In this document: positions 27,372-35,563 of the stretch, piece by piece
Layout of the letters: the number at the start of each line of letters is the position of its first letter
Position numbering within the stretch: the first letter of the stretch is position 1
Source: Desulfotignum sp.
GTDB taxonomy: Bacteria; Desulfobacterota; Desulfobacteria; Desulfobacterales; Desulfobacteraceae
Length of the DNA stretch: 64,000 bases
Direction: 5' to 3'
Assembly (NCBI GenBank): GCA_011390335.1
Contig: JAABSO010000008.1
Span: 62,001-126,000 of the forward strand
Made by a program: the position numbers and the translations under genes
The notes under the pieces: model-generated
Database searches by the model: none
Seen by the model: only the letters and a program-made list of their open reading frames with translations
Told to the model about the DNA's origin: nothing

Positions 27372-27584
27372 AACCGCCCCCAGTGCAGCGGCCGGGGCTG
27401 GACAGGCCATTATCCGTGCCGGCAGTGTGACCAGGAAGGGCTGCTGTCCGGTGATATCCCCATCATCATTCATTTTCCGCCGGACATCAGACAGGGACAC
27501 AAGACCACGGTATTCCTGGACCGGTACGGCATGCCCGGGCAGCATATGACCATCCGCTTCACGGTGAAAGAAGATCAGGCGTGA
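27372..27584 (+). pseudogene. 5'-truncated remnant of a DnaJ zinc-finger protein
   Basis: An open frame without a usable start codon, preceded by TGA, reads CSGRG, ten residues, then CRQCDQEG. This is the DnaJ-type CxGxG..CxxC pattern. It continues into PIIIHFPPDIRQGHKTTVFL and GMPGQHMTIRFTV, like the first strands of the DnaJ substrate-binding domain. About 70 residues are left; the J-domain and linker are missing. It lies divergent from the decayed hsp20 gene, so both may have been damaged together. The stop overlaps the end of the convergent regulator gene. Confidence 0.5.
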
Positions 27585-28309
27585 TCAAAAATATAGCCTA
27601 CAGACCGCCGGCTTTTAAAAAACTGGGGATCTTTGGGATTTTTTTCAAAATATTTTCTGAATCTTACCATGAAATTGTCCACTGTGCGGGTGGAGGTGTC
27701 ACTGGAATATCCCCATCCGGCATTGAGCAGCATCTCCCGGGACAGGGGCCTGCCCCTGTTGGCGATGAAAATTTTCAGCAGGGTGATCTCCTGTTCCGTC
27801 AGGATGATTTCCCCTGCTGCACAACAGGCTTTAAAGGTGATAAAATCCACATGGTTGTCTCCAAATCGGTACTGATCGCCCTGGAACATACATTGATTGG
27901 CGTCTGAGCCGGATGCAGCAGGTTTATACCAGGTGCTTTTTTGGATGAGCCGCTCCACACGCAGTAAAAACTCCTCCAGGTCAAAGGGTTTGGCCAGGTA
28001 ATCGTCCACCCCGTACCGCAGGCCTTTGACCTTGTCCCGGGTGTCCCCCCGTGCGGACAGGATCAGCACCGGTATTTTTTCATCCTCCTGGCGGATGGTC
28101 TTTAAGATGGAAAACCCGTCGATCATGGGCAGCATGATATCCAGGATAATGAGATCAGGATGCCAGGCGCGCCACTGGTCCAGGCCGTCAATGCCGTCAC
28201 CGGCCACTGATACAGCATAACCGGCAAGGGACAGATTAAGCCGCAGACCCTCTGCGATGCGGGCCTCATCCTCTATGACCAGAATACGCTTTTTTTCAGC
28301 TGCTTCCAT
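27575..28309 (-). CDS. OmpR/PhoB-type response regulator
   Basis: A 244-residue regulator with an N-terminal receiver domain (phospho-acceptor Asp in LIILDIMLP) and a C-terminal winged-helix DNA-binding domain (TRTVDNFMVRFRKYFE, SRRSVGYIF). GGAG lies about 9 bases from the ATG, 22 codons into the open frame. The start overlaps the end of the kinase gene by 37 bases, so the pair is translationally coupled. It is the last gene of a four-gene signalling operon. Confidence 0.88.
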   Translation of the reverse strand: MEAAEKKRILVIEDEARIAEGLRLNLSLAGYAVSVAGDGIDGLDQWRAWHPDLIILDIMLPMIDGFSILKTIRQEDEKIPVLILSARGDTRDKVKGLRYGVDDYLAKPFDLEEFLLRVERLIQKSTWYKPAASGSDANQCMFQGDQYRFGDNHVDFITFKACCAAGEIILTEQEITLLKIFIANRGRPLSREMLLNAGWGYSSDTSTRTVDNFMVRFRKYFEKNPKDPQFFKSRRSVGYIFDHA

Positions 28310-29295
28310 ATATTTTTCTCCCTGACATTGGCGATGCCGGCCCGGGGTATGGTAATGGTGAACCGGGCACCGCATCCTTTTCCCTCACTGTGAACCGAAG
28401 CCCGCCATCCATGAATCCGGGCAATGCTGGACACCAGATACAACCCTAGGCCCGATCCGGATACCCGCTGTCTGTTTTCCCGGCCGGACTGGTAAAATTT
28501 GCGGAAAATCTTTTTTACCTCCTGCCGGTCGACACCGATGCCGTTGTCGATAAAATCCATTGTCACCTTCTGGATATGGGATTTAAATACGATTTTCAAT
28601 TCCGGACGGTCCGATTCATTGTATTTCATGGCATTGGTCACGATATTCATGAGCAGCATCTCAAACAAAAACAAATTGACCGGAAATTCAAACCTGGCCT
28701 TGGATGGATTTAATATTTCAATATCACATTCCCGGAACAATGAATCATTTTTTTTGATAAATTGCTGTACAAGATCCACAAGGCTTTCTCTGGTCACCTC
28801 AGAGCCGAAATTCTGGCTTTCAATGCGGGCCAGGTTCAGGATCCGGTTGATATTGTCGGTGAGCCGGTTGATATCCTCCAGCATATTTTCACTATAGTGT
28901 TTAATATCATGGGGTTCCAGGGGATGGCGGATAAATGTTTCCAGGTAGAGCCGCAATGAGGTCACCGGCGTTTTGAGTTCATGGGTAAAATTGTAGATAA
29001 AATTGTGCTGAAGCCGGAACAGGTTCACTGTTTTCTGGTAATAGATGAATGCCAGCAGAATGCCGGCCAGAACCACGGCTATAAGCAGACTGAGCACCAG
29101 GATGGTCATGCCGGTCTTGGAGGGAAAAATCATCTGGGGGTCGATGTGAAATTTTAAGATGACCACCTCGAGAGCAGACCGGATTTCCATATAAAGGCTC
29201 ACCGTGAGCACTAAAAAGGTGGCCAGGGCGAAAATGGAACAGGCAAATATAAATACCGGATGAAGATACCACCGGGATGGGTTCAGGATCTGCAT
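28273..29295 (-). CDS. Membrane sensor histidine kinase
   Basis: A 340-residue kinase with two transmembrane helices (about residues 12-35 and 62-87) around a short periplasmic loop of about 25 residues. The HisKA motif NFTHELKTPVTSLR gives the phospho-acceptor His, and the ATPase domain shows NIVTNAMKYNE, DNGIGVD and GSGLGLYLV. The very short external loop suggests sensing within or near the membrane. It starts 3 bases after the receiver gene and is the partner of the OmpR-type regulator that follows. Confidence 0.87.
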   Translation of the reverse strand: MQILNPSRWYLHPVFIFACSIFALATFLVLTVSLYMEIRSALEVVILKFHIDPQMIFPSKTGMTILVLSLLIAVVLAGILLAFIYYQKTVNLFRLQHNFIYNFTHELKTPVTSLRLYLETFIRHPLEPHDIKHYSENMLEDINRLTDNINRILNLARIESQNFGSEVTRESLVDLVQQFIKKNDSLFRECDIEILNPSKARFEFPVNLFLFEMLLMNIVTNAMKYNESDRPELKIVFKSHIQKVTMDFIDNGIGVDRQEVKKIFRKFYQSGRENRQRVSGSGLGLYLVSSIARIHGWRASVHSEGKGCGARFTITIPRAGIANVREKNIWKQLKKSVFWS

Positions 29296-29298
29296 GGA

Positions 29299-29682
29299 TC
29301 AGGGGGTTTCATCCTGTTTGTTCAGGGCTGAAACCAATGTCGTAAGATCAAGGGCCGGTTTGATGAGCACGCACTCGGAAGTAACACCCAAAGCCCTGAC
29401 AGCTGCAGGAGGAATATAGTCGGCAGATCCGGTATGAACAACAAACTTCAGGCGGGGATTTATTTTTGCCGCTTCCACCATAAATGTGTTGCCGTCAACC
29501 CCGGGCAGACGGATATCCACCACCGCCTGATCAATGTGGTTATTTTTTACAATTTCTAGGGCCTCTTCACTGGTTTCAGCCTGGAAGACATTGTACCCTT
29601 CATCTTCCATAAACGCGGCAATACTCTGGCGGATACTTTCTTCATCATCCAGAATCAAAAATTGTCTGGCGCCCTGATTCAT
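29299..29682 (-). CDS. Single-domain response regulator
   Basis: A 127-residue stand-alone receiver domain. Acidic pocket DDEE near residue 11, phospho-acceptor Asp in AVVDIRLPG, and Lys in LIKPA are intact. There is no output domain, so it may relay phosphate or bind a partner. It lies between the hybrid kinase and the membrane kinase, with gaps of 36 and 3 bases, and is evidently part of the same operon. Confidence 0.85.
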   Translation of the reverse strand: MNQGARQFLILDDEESIRQSIAAFMEDEGYNVFQAETSEEALEIVKNNHIDQAVVDIRLPGVDGNTFMVEAAKINPRLKFVVHTGSADYIPPAAVRALGVTSECVLIKPALDLTTLVSALNKQDETP

Positions 29683-29718
29683 ATCAGTTTCCTCATGTGG
29701 ATTACGGCCATATTCTGA

Positions 29719-31797
29719 TCATCTTTGAGACAATAATTTTTGTATTTCTCCTGCCAGTGTTTCAACCGTCACCGGTTTCATGACAAATTTTTTGACTCCG
29801 GCATCTGCCACCATCTTCCTGGTGGCAGGGCCGGCATATCCTGAGCACAGGATGACCGGCAGATCCTTTTTTATGGCTATCATCTGCTTTGCCATCTCGA
29901 TCCCTGTTTTCTCCGGCATGGTCTGGTCTGTTATCACCAGATCCACCTGATCATGGCATTCTTTGAAATATGCCAGGGCTTTTGGGCTGGATATGAATGC
30001 CTTTGGTGCATACCCCAGCAGTTCCAGCCCCTCTTTCCACATGTCAACCACATCCGGTTCATCATCCACCACCAGCAGGTGTTCACCACATCCCTGCAGA
30101 CATTCTGTCCGGCAGGCATCAGTTTGTTGTGAACAGATCCGGTCTGTTACCGCCGGCAGGATAACGGAAAAACAGCTGCCACTTTCAGGCCTGGTTTCAA
30201 CCAGTATATCCCCGTTAAGGGATTGGACAATGCTGTATACCATGGCAAGGCCAAGACCGGTGCCCTTGCCGTCCTCCTTGGTGGTAAAATAGGGATCAAA
30301 AATACGTTCCAGAATATCTTTGGTCATGCCGAAGCCTGTATCACGCACTTCAATGACAAGGTAATCCCCGGGCCCCCGGGCCAGGTTCGGATATTCCATC
30401 ATATCAATCGGGTTCAGCTTTTTCTGCCGCAATCCCACGGTCAGTATGCCCCCTGTCTCCTCCATGGCATGATAGGCATTGGTACACAGATTCATGAGAA
30501 CCTGGTGGATCTGGGTGGGATCCGCCCTGACCAAACCGCAGTTTTTTTCCACCTGATCAATGATCTGAATGGTGGAGGGGATGGATGCCTGCAAAAGCTT
30601 GATCACCTCCGCAATCAGAGGATGCAGCTGAAACACCTGTTTTTCCCGGGATTCACCTCGGTTGAAAAACAGTACCTGGCCCACCAGGTCAGCTGCCCGC
30701 AGCGCTGCTCTGCGGATTTTTTCACTGCGCCGGTAGGTGTTGGTAAAAGGATCTGTGGCACGCATGATCATGTCGGCATACCCCAGGATCGGGCTCAGAA
30801 TATTGTTCAGATCATGGGCAATACCGCCGGCCAGCGTTGCAATGGCTTCCATCTTCTGGGATTTTATCAATTGTTTTTCAAGGCCCTGCCACCGTTTTTC
30901 CGCCTTTTTTTTCTCGGTCACATCCAGCAGGGACATAACCAGGCGGCCGGTGCCGGGAATTTTTCCCAGACTGACATATACATATTTTTTCGGGTCTGTT
31001 TCATCCAGAAAACCTGCTTCATACTGGATCGGCAAGCCGGAGAAACCGTCAATTTTTTCCCCTGCCTGGATATAATTTTTCAGGGCTGTCACATCCCGGG
31101 GTGCGATAAATTCCGTCCATTTCTTTTTGCCCTGAATATCATCCAGGTCCATGCCTGCCAGCTGAACAAACCGGGAATTGGCCATGGAAATGGTGCCGTC
31201 AGGTTCCAGGATAATCGCAGCTGTTCCTGTATATTCAAAAACAGCTTTGTACAGCTGTTCGCTTTGTTCCAGGGCCAGGGTCCTTTCTTTGACCAGCTCT
31301 TCCAGACGTTCCTGATATGCCCTGTTTTCCTTTTTTATGCGGGTTTCTTTGAGACATTTTTGAATGGAGTGGTACAGCACTTCCATATCCAGTATGGGTT
31401 TGAGAATATAGTCCCTAGCCCCCAGATGCAGTGCCTGCACCAGAGAATCAATATTGCCGGTGCCGGATGCCACCACCACAGGGACATCCGGGAATGACCC
31501 GTTCAGTGCATCCAGTACCTCCAGCCCTCCCATTTCCGGCATGCGCAGATCCAGTACCACAAGATCCGGCCGTTCTTTATAAAACAGATCAATCCCTGTT
31601 TTACCGTTTTCCGCCTCAAGCACCAAAAACCCGTAATCTTCCAGAAATGTCCGGATACTCTGGCGGATACAGGATTCATCATCAATGGTTAAAATTGTTA
31701 CCTTGCTGTTGTCTGCCAAAGTCGCTGCCTGCCGCCTTAAATTTGATATTTTTCCTGCAGCCTGTATGCAGGTTTCATGAGCAGACATTATTCTCAT
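29719..31797 (-). CDS. Hybrid histidine kinase: REC-PAS-HisKA-HATPase-REC
   Basis: A soluble hybrid kinase of about 692 residues. It begins with a receiver domain (LVVLDLRMPEMGG), then a coiled coil and a PAS domain (TGTAAIILEPDGTISMAN). Next come the His-bearing AGGIAHDLNN, an ATPase domain ([13 protein letters not shown]) and a second receiver (LVITDQTMPEKTG). No membrane segment is visible. The start is unsure: ATG at 31797 and 31788 and TTG at 31815 are possible, none with a strong ribosome site. It is the first gene of the operon with the receiver, the membrane kinase and the regulator. Confidence 0.85.
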   Translation of the reverse strand: MRIMSAHETCIQAAGKISNLRRQAATLADNSKVTILTIDDESCIRQSIRTFLEDYGFLVLEAENGKTGIDLFYKERPDLVVLDLRMPEMGGLEVLDALNGSFPDVPVVVASGTGNIDSLVQALHLGARDYILKPILDMEVLYHSIQKCLKETRIKKENRAYQERLEELVKERTLALEQSEQLYKAVFEYTGTAAIILEPDGTISMANSRFVQLAGMDLDDIQGKKKWTEFIAPRDVTALKNYIQAGEKIDGFSGLPIQYEAGFLDETDPKKYVYVSLGKIPGTGRLVMSLLDVTEKKKAEKRWQGLEKQLIKSQKMEAIATLAGGIAHDLNNILSPILGYADMIMRATDPFTNTYRRSEKIRRAALRAADLVGQVLFFNRGESREKQVFQLHPLIAEVIKLLQASIPSTIQIIDQVEKNCGLVRADPTQIHQVLMNLCTNAYHAMEETGGILTVGLRQKKLNPIDMMEYPNLARGPGDYLVIEVRDTGFGMTKDILERIFDPYFTTKEDGKGTGLGLAMVYSIVQSLNGDILVETRPESGSCFSVILPAVTDRICSQQTDACRTECLQGCGEHLLVVDDEPDVVDMWKEGLELLGYAPKAFISSPKALAYFKECHDQVDLVITDQTMPEKTGIEMAKQMIAIKKDLPVILCSGYAGPATRKMVADAGVKKFVMKPVTVETLAGEIQKLLSQR

Positions 31798-31822
31798 AAG
31801 AGATTCAAATGTCAAGGCATAT

Positions 31823-32026
31823 TCATGCCAGACCCGGGGTAATCGCGCTGGAGAATTTATACCGCATCATGATTTCCAGTTTATGGGTACGGCCGTACCG
31901 GGCAATGGAATCGATCACAGCAATATCAGTCTGCGGTATTTTTCTCACCTGCCTCACCTGATTCTGAACCTGAAATTTTCTGGTTCCATACGTTAACAGC
32001 CTACCCTGGTTACTACAAAGTATCAT
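31823..32026 (-). CDS. Possible small protein or fragment, unrecognised
   Basis: A 67-codon frame just upstream of the hybrid kinase, on the same strand. The translation (IARYGRTHKLEIMMRYKF) looks protein-like and basic but I do not recognise it. No ribosome site precedes the ATG. It could be a real short gene, a decayed 5' extension of the kinase, or chance. The Fnr-type dyad overlaps its start codon. Confidence 0.22.
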   Translation of the reverse strand: MILCSNQGRLLTYGTRKFQVQNQVRQVRKIPQTDIAVIDSIARYGRTHKLEIMMRYKFSSAITPGLA

Positions 32027-32039
32027 TGATATAGATCAA
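32026..32039. promoter_or_regulatory. Crp/Fnr-family binding site
   Basis: TTGATATAGATCAA is a perfect match to the Fnr consensus TTGAT-N4-ATCAA. It lies in the gap between the hybrid-kinase operon and the divergent small acidic gene and could serve either. The binding regulator is not in the window. Confidence 0.5.
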
Positions 32040-32186
32040 TCTTTTGCGGATCCTGTTCAAAAAAAACACCTCCTGAAATCAGTGTTACCCAATCTGGTTG
32101 ACATTTTGCCGCAGAACGTTACACTATACCTAATAGTAACAATATACTTGGACAAAAATTTTTTTTGACAGCAAAGGAGGCATATA

Positions 32187-32348
32187 ATGGCAAAAGAGGA
32201 CAAGAAAAAAGATCATTGCGACGCAGAAGACCAGAAAAATGTCGTGGAAAAAATGAGCGACTGTGACAAATCATCTGACAATGACAAAAACCGCGATGAA
32301 TGTTACACCAAGGTGATCAAAAAGGATGACGGCTGCATGTCATCCTGA
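32187..32348 (+). CDS. Small highly charged Cys-containing protein
   Basis: A 53-residue protein preceded by a very good ribosome site (AAAGGAGG, 6 bases, ATG). It is rich in Lys and Asp, with four Cys at residues 11, 26, 39 and 50 and no hydrophobic core or signal peptide. Such a composition suggests a disordered or metal-binding peptide. I do not recognise the family. A Fnr-type box lies about 150 bases upstream and a perfect 29-bp hairpin 20 bases downstream, so it looks like a self-contained, regulated transcript. Confidence 0.6.
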   Translation: MAKEDKKKDHCDAEDQKNVVEKMSDCDKSSDNDKNRDECYTKVIKKDDGCMSS

Positions 32349-32367
32349 TATCTTTCTGCGAACTGCA

Positions 32368-32431
32368 CCTGACATGAAACACGGACCCGGTGACAGGACA
32401 TTCTGTCACCGGGTCCGTGTTTCATGTCAGG
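32368..32431. terminator. Perfect 29-bp hairpin between the small gene and thyX
   Basis: The arms are perfectly complementary over 29 bp, starting CCTGACATGAAACACGG, with a 6-base loop GACATT. It begins 20 bases after the small gene's stop and includes the thyX stop codon on the other strand. No T-tract follows on either side. It may block read-through in both directions or form a stable RNA end. Confidence 0.75.
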
Positions 32432-33032
32432 ACACAAGATCTTCAAACACCACCGGCAGGCGCCTGTTAAGTTCCGACAGCAGCGGGATCATCAAGGCCC
32501 GGATCTGGGGATGGGCTTTTTTGGAACACCGCAGGGCAAACATGTGGCGCCACTCTCTGATATTGCCCTTGACCACTATCTCGGTTTTCAAAGAGTTGGG
32601 CAGCACCTCCCTGGCCTGTTCCGGCCGCCATCCGCTTTTGAGCAGCTCCAGGTAGTATTTCTCAGCCTCTTTCATGGCTGACTCCCAGGTTTCCTGCTGG
32701 GCCGGGGTGCTGTCTTCCCACCAGCAGGGCCGGATGAATGCCATTTTTCCGTCGTACCGCACATACCGGGTGGATTCCTGGGCAAAGGAAAACAACCGGT
32801 GCCGCACCAGTTCATGGGTCACCCCCCGGTTGGTGACAAACCGGACGATGATGTCGCCGAATTCGACCATGGCATGGTGGCCCCGGTCCCGCATCCTTGC
32901 CACAAATCCGGCCGCGGAATCGGACGTGATTTTGTCTTCGGATTTGTAACAGGTGCGGCCCGCCGCTTCAATGGTCTGAAGCAGGTCATCCGGCAGGCTG
33001 ATGATCTCGTACCCCTGGTCGATGATTTGCAT
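32427..33032 (-). CDS. thyX: FAD-dependent thymidylate synthase
   Basis: A 201-residue enzyme that makes dTMP from dUMP with methylene-tetrahydrofolate and NAD(P)H. The ThyX signature RHR-x7-S is seen as RHRLFSFAQES near residue 76, and the C-terminal WRHMFALRCSKKAHPQIR is also typical. GGAGG lies about 6 bases before the ATG. It stands alone; its stop codon lies in the perfect hairpin. Confidence 0.95.
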   Translation of the reverse strand: MQIIDQGYEIISLPDDLLQTIEAAGRTCYKSEDKITSDSAAGFVARMRDRGHHAMVEFGDIIVRFVTNRGVTHELVRHRLFSFAQESTRYVRYDGKMAFIRPCWWEDSTPAQQETWESAMKEAEKYYLELLKSGWRPEQAREVLPNSLKTEIVVKGNIREWRHMFALRCSKKAHPQIRALMIPLLSELNRRLPVVFEDLVS

Positions 33033-33266
33033 GGAACTCCTCCGTAATCTTATTATCTCATAGATATATCATATCATGCCCTAAAAAAACATGTGAAATT
33101 TCTGCTGCTGCAGAGCCAGGCATTCCGTCAGCTTTGGCTAATCAAATTACCCGCATTCGTTTTTCCGAAGAAAAAATAAAAAACTCGGATATTTCAGACT
33201 GAAAAGTAATATGGTAAAATAGCGTTTGTTATCAACTTGATAAAAACACAAGGAGATTCGCAGAAC

Positions 33267-33902
33267 ATGGCATCCAAAGCACCGGTTTTTGAAAAAATCT
33301 ATCAGGACTACCTGACCCGGGTGACCGGCCTGAACCTGACAGGAAAACAGGATCTGCTGGGAATAGAGGTGGACGGGCAGACCATCACCATCCCCTTTTT
33401 CAATGAAACCTGCACGGTTACTCCCCTGAAGATTGTAGATCACAACGGCCGCAGACCCCCTCATTCAGTGTGTGTCATTTTGTGCCAGTATCTGCTGCTC
33501 AGCCCTGATGACCTGGATGACGGCAGAGAGTTGGTGACGTACCGGGATTTCAGAGATGCGGCCCCATATGTGCAGGGGTTTGACAACACCGCACAAAAAC
33601 CGGTTTCCCGGTCTTTTGCCGGCCGGCTTGCTGAACTTGAGGCCGGCTGCCGGCATCTGGGGGGAATGCCGAGTGACCTGGGGATCTCCTGTGATCTGTC
33701 TTATATGTTCGAGGCCCTGCCCAGGGTGCGGATCCACCTGATTTTCAATGACGCGGACGAGGATTTTCCATCGGACTGCTCTTTGCTGTTTGAAAAACAG
33801 GCTGCCCAATACCTTGACATGGAATGCCTGGCCATGATCGGCATGGTGCTGGCGGAACGGCTGATAGGTGCAGACAACCCGGAGGTGGCCAGGCTGGCCT
33901 GA
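33267..33902 (+). CDS. DUF3786 protein without an Fe-S domain
   Basis: A 211-residue protein of the DUF3786 type. It shares with the homologue near 9 kb segments such as YVQGFDN, a central hydrophobic PRVRIHLIFNDADEDFPSD and the final helix. It lacks the N-terminal four-Cys domain of that protein. GGAG lies about 11 bases before the ATG, 10 codons into the open frame. It is an isolated gene. The function is unknown; the family is common in anaerobes with corrinoid and C1 pathways. Confidence 0.7.
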   Translation: MASKAPVFEKIYQDYLTRVTGLNLTGKQDLLGIEVDGQTITIPFFNETCTVTPLKIVDHNGRRPPHSVCVILCQYLLLSPDDLDDGRELVTYRDFRDAAPYVQGFDNTAQKPVSRSFAGRLAELEAGCRHLGGMPSDLGISCDLSYMFEALPRVRIHLIFNDADEDFPSDCSLLFEKQAAQYLDMECLAMIGMVLAERLIGADNPEVARLA

Positions 33903-34093
33903 CCGGCTGATCGTCACTGCGGCATTCGTTTGGACTTCTAAAAAAAACAATTAAATGCTTGACTTAAATTTCAAAGTCTGTATTATATAAAGATGTTTCA
34001 TTCTTTTCGGTGTTTATCAAGATCCAATCTGTGATTTATTCCTCAAAGTGCGAAGCGAATTTTTTTATTTTATTTTTTTAGGAGAATGCCAAC

Positions 34094-34297
34094 ATGGCGA
34101 ATGGTACAGTAAAGTGGTTTAACGATGCAAAAGGGTTTGGATTTATTGAACAAGAAGACGGTGGAAATGATGTATTTGTGCATCACTCAGGCATTAATGC
34201 CATGGGTTTCAAATCCCTCAATGAAGGGGACAGCGTTTCTTTTGACATCACTGAAGGCCAGCGCGGACCCGCTGCAACAAATGTGACTGTAAGATAA
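34094..34297 (+). CDS. Cold-shock (CspA-family) RNA/DNA-binding protein
   Basis: A 67-residue single cold-shock domain of normal length. RNP1 is KGFGFI and RNP2 is VFVHHS; the aromatic residues that stack on single-stranded nucleic acid are in place. AGGAGA lies 8 bases before the ATG. The 190-base AT-rich upstream region could form a cold-responsive leader, as is usual in this family. A classical terminator follows. Confidence 0.95.
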   Translation: MANGTVKWFNDAKGFGFIEQEDGGNDVFVHHSGINAMGFKSLNEGDSVSFDITEGQRGPAATNVTVR

Positions 34298-34334
34298 CCA
34301 GGGTGTAATCACCCAGTTTATATAGTCTGACCGA

Positions 34335-34371
34335 AAGCCCCTGGATGGTATACTGTCCAGGGGCTTTTTTT
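34335..34371 (+). terminator. Intrinsic terminator of the cold-shock gene
   Basis: An 11-bp perfect stem AAGCCCCTGGA / TCCAGGGGCTT with a 10-base loop is followed by a T-run. This is a textbook Rho-independent terminator. Confidence 0.92.
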
Positions 34372-34588
34372 ATGCCCGGCCCGGGTCCTGTTTCTAAAAA
34401 CCAGCGCCATCTTTTTTGACGGCACGTTCGATGACCTGGCCGCTGACGCTGATCCGAGAATCAGACAATTTTTAAAAAAAATTTACCCGTGATCCCAAAG
34501 ATGGTATAACCCCGGCAGTATAAGCAAAACCAAATCTGGGGCCGCTTTTTTTGCGACCAGACATTCAGCACCCGGGAGCAACACAACA

Positions 34589-35563
34589 ATGCCGGATACA
34601 GACAGACACGAACAGATACAGCAGTTTCTTTCAGATACAGGCTGGGTATCCCCCCCATTTTCTGTTACATTTCTGGCAGCCGGGGAATACAATGCAAACT
34701 ATCTGGTTGCATCCGGAAACGGCCGGAGCGTGCTGCGCATCAACCACGGCAGCCAGCTGGGCCTGGGAGATGATCAGATCGCCTATGAATTTACGGTGCT
34801 CACGGCCCTGGCGGATTCCGGGGTCACACCAAAGCCTCTGGCCTGCCATCCCCGGCCCGATCCCCTGGGTGGGGGAGCCCTGCTCATGGAGTTCATCCCT
34901 GGCAGGCCCCTGGATTACCGCCACGACCTGGAAAAAGCAGCCCGCATCTTTGCCCGGGTCCACACGGTTCCTGTGCCGGACAGCCTGATTATCCAGGCAG
35001 ATCCGGTGACAGCCATTGCGGATGAAAGCTTCGGCCTGCTCCACCGGTTTGCCGATCACCCTCTGAAAAAGGAACAGGCCCAGATCCTGTCTTATTGCAA
35101 CACCGTCCAGGCCCTGGCTGCAGAGACGCGTCCCCTGTTTGCAACGGAACCATTATGCCTGGTGAACACCGAGGTGAATTCAGGTAATTTTCTCATCAGC
35201 CCGGACCGGGCCTGTCTGGTGGACTGGGAAAAGGCTGTGGTTTCCTGCCGCTACCAGGACCTGGGCCATTTCATGGTGCCCACCACCACGTTGTGGAAAA
35301 CCGACCTCCTTTTAACACCGACAGATAAAAAAACCTTTCTGCAAACCTATCACCAACATGCCTGCCCGGACATACCCTTTACAGACCTTATGGAAAAATC
35401 CCGGATAATGGAACAGACCATTTTGCTGCGGGCCCTGTCCTGGTGCTTCATGGCCTGGTATGAGTATACACAGACAGACCGGCCGATCCAGAACCCGGAC
35501 ACCTTTGCCAAAATAAAACAATACCTGGCTGATATTCCATGGATCTTGCAGTCCGCAGCGTAA
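34589..35563 (+). CDS. Aminoglycoside/choline-kinase-fold phosphotransferase with an altered catalytic loop
   Basis: A 324-residue protein of the APH/choline kinase superfamily, which phosphorylates small alcohols. The nucleotide loop (FLAAGEYNANYLV) and ALLMEFIPGRP are typical. The catalytic loop, normally HxD-x4-N, reads NTEVNSGNF, so the usual His is Asn and the usual catalytic Asp is Glu. The following metal motif is CLVDWEKA. GGGAG lies about 10 bases upstream of the ATG. Its end overlaps the ABC ATPase gene by 25 bases, tying it to the importer; thiamine kinase and choline kinase are in this superfamily, so phosphorylation of the imported compound is a reasonable guess. Confidence 0.75.
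   Translation: MPDTDRHEQIQQFLSDTGWVSPPFSVTFLAAGEYNANYLVASGNGRSVLRINHGSQLGLGDDQIAYEFTVLTALADSGVTPKPLACHPRPDPLGGGALLMEFIPGRPLDYRHDLEKAARIFARVHTVPVPDSLIIQADPVTAIADESFGLLHRFADHPLKKEQAQILSYCNTVQALAAETRPLFATEPLCLVNTEVNSGNFLISPDRACLVDWEKAVVSCRYQDLGHFMVPTTTLWKTDLLLTPTDKKTFLQTYHQHACPDIPFTDLMEKSRIMEQTILLRALSWCFMAWYEYTQTDRPIQNPDTFAKIKQYLADIPWILQSAA

Noticed and set aside
27333..27584. TGA at 27369 as a selenocysteine codon in the DnaJ-like remnant
   Set aside because: No start codon upstream before another stop, no GGTC-type hairpin after it, and no protein-like sequence before it.
30223..31497. 424-codon plus-strand frame opposite the hybrid kinase
   Set aside because: The kinase has all expected motifs on the other strand; the plus-strand translation has no domain.
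34589..35563. Antibiotic-resistance aminoglycoside phosphotransferase
   Set aside because: The catalytic loop is altered and the gene is embedded in an importer operon; only the fold is shared.
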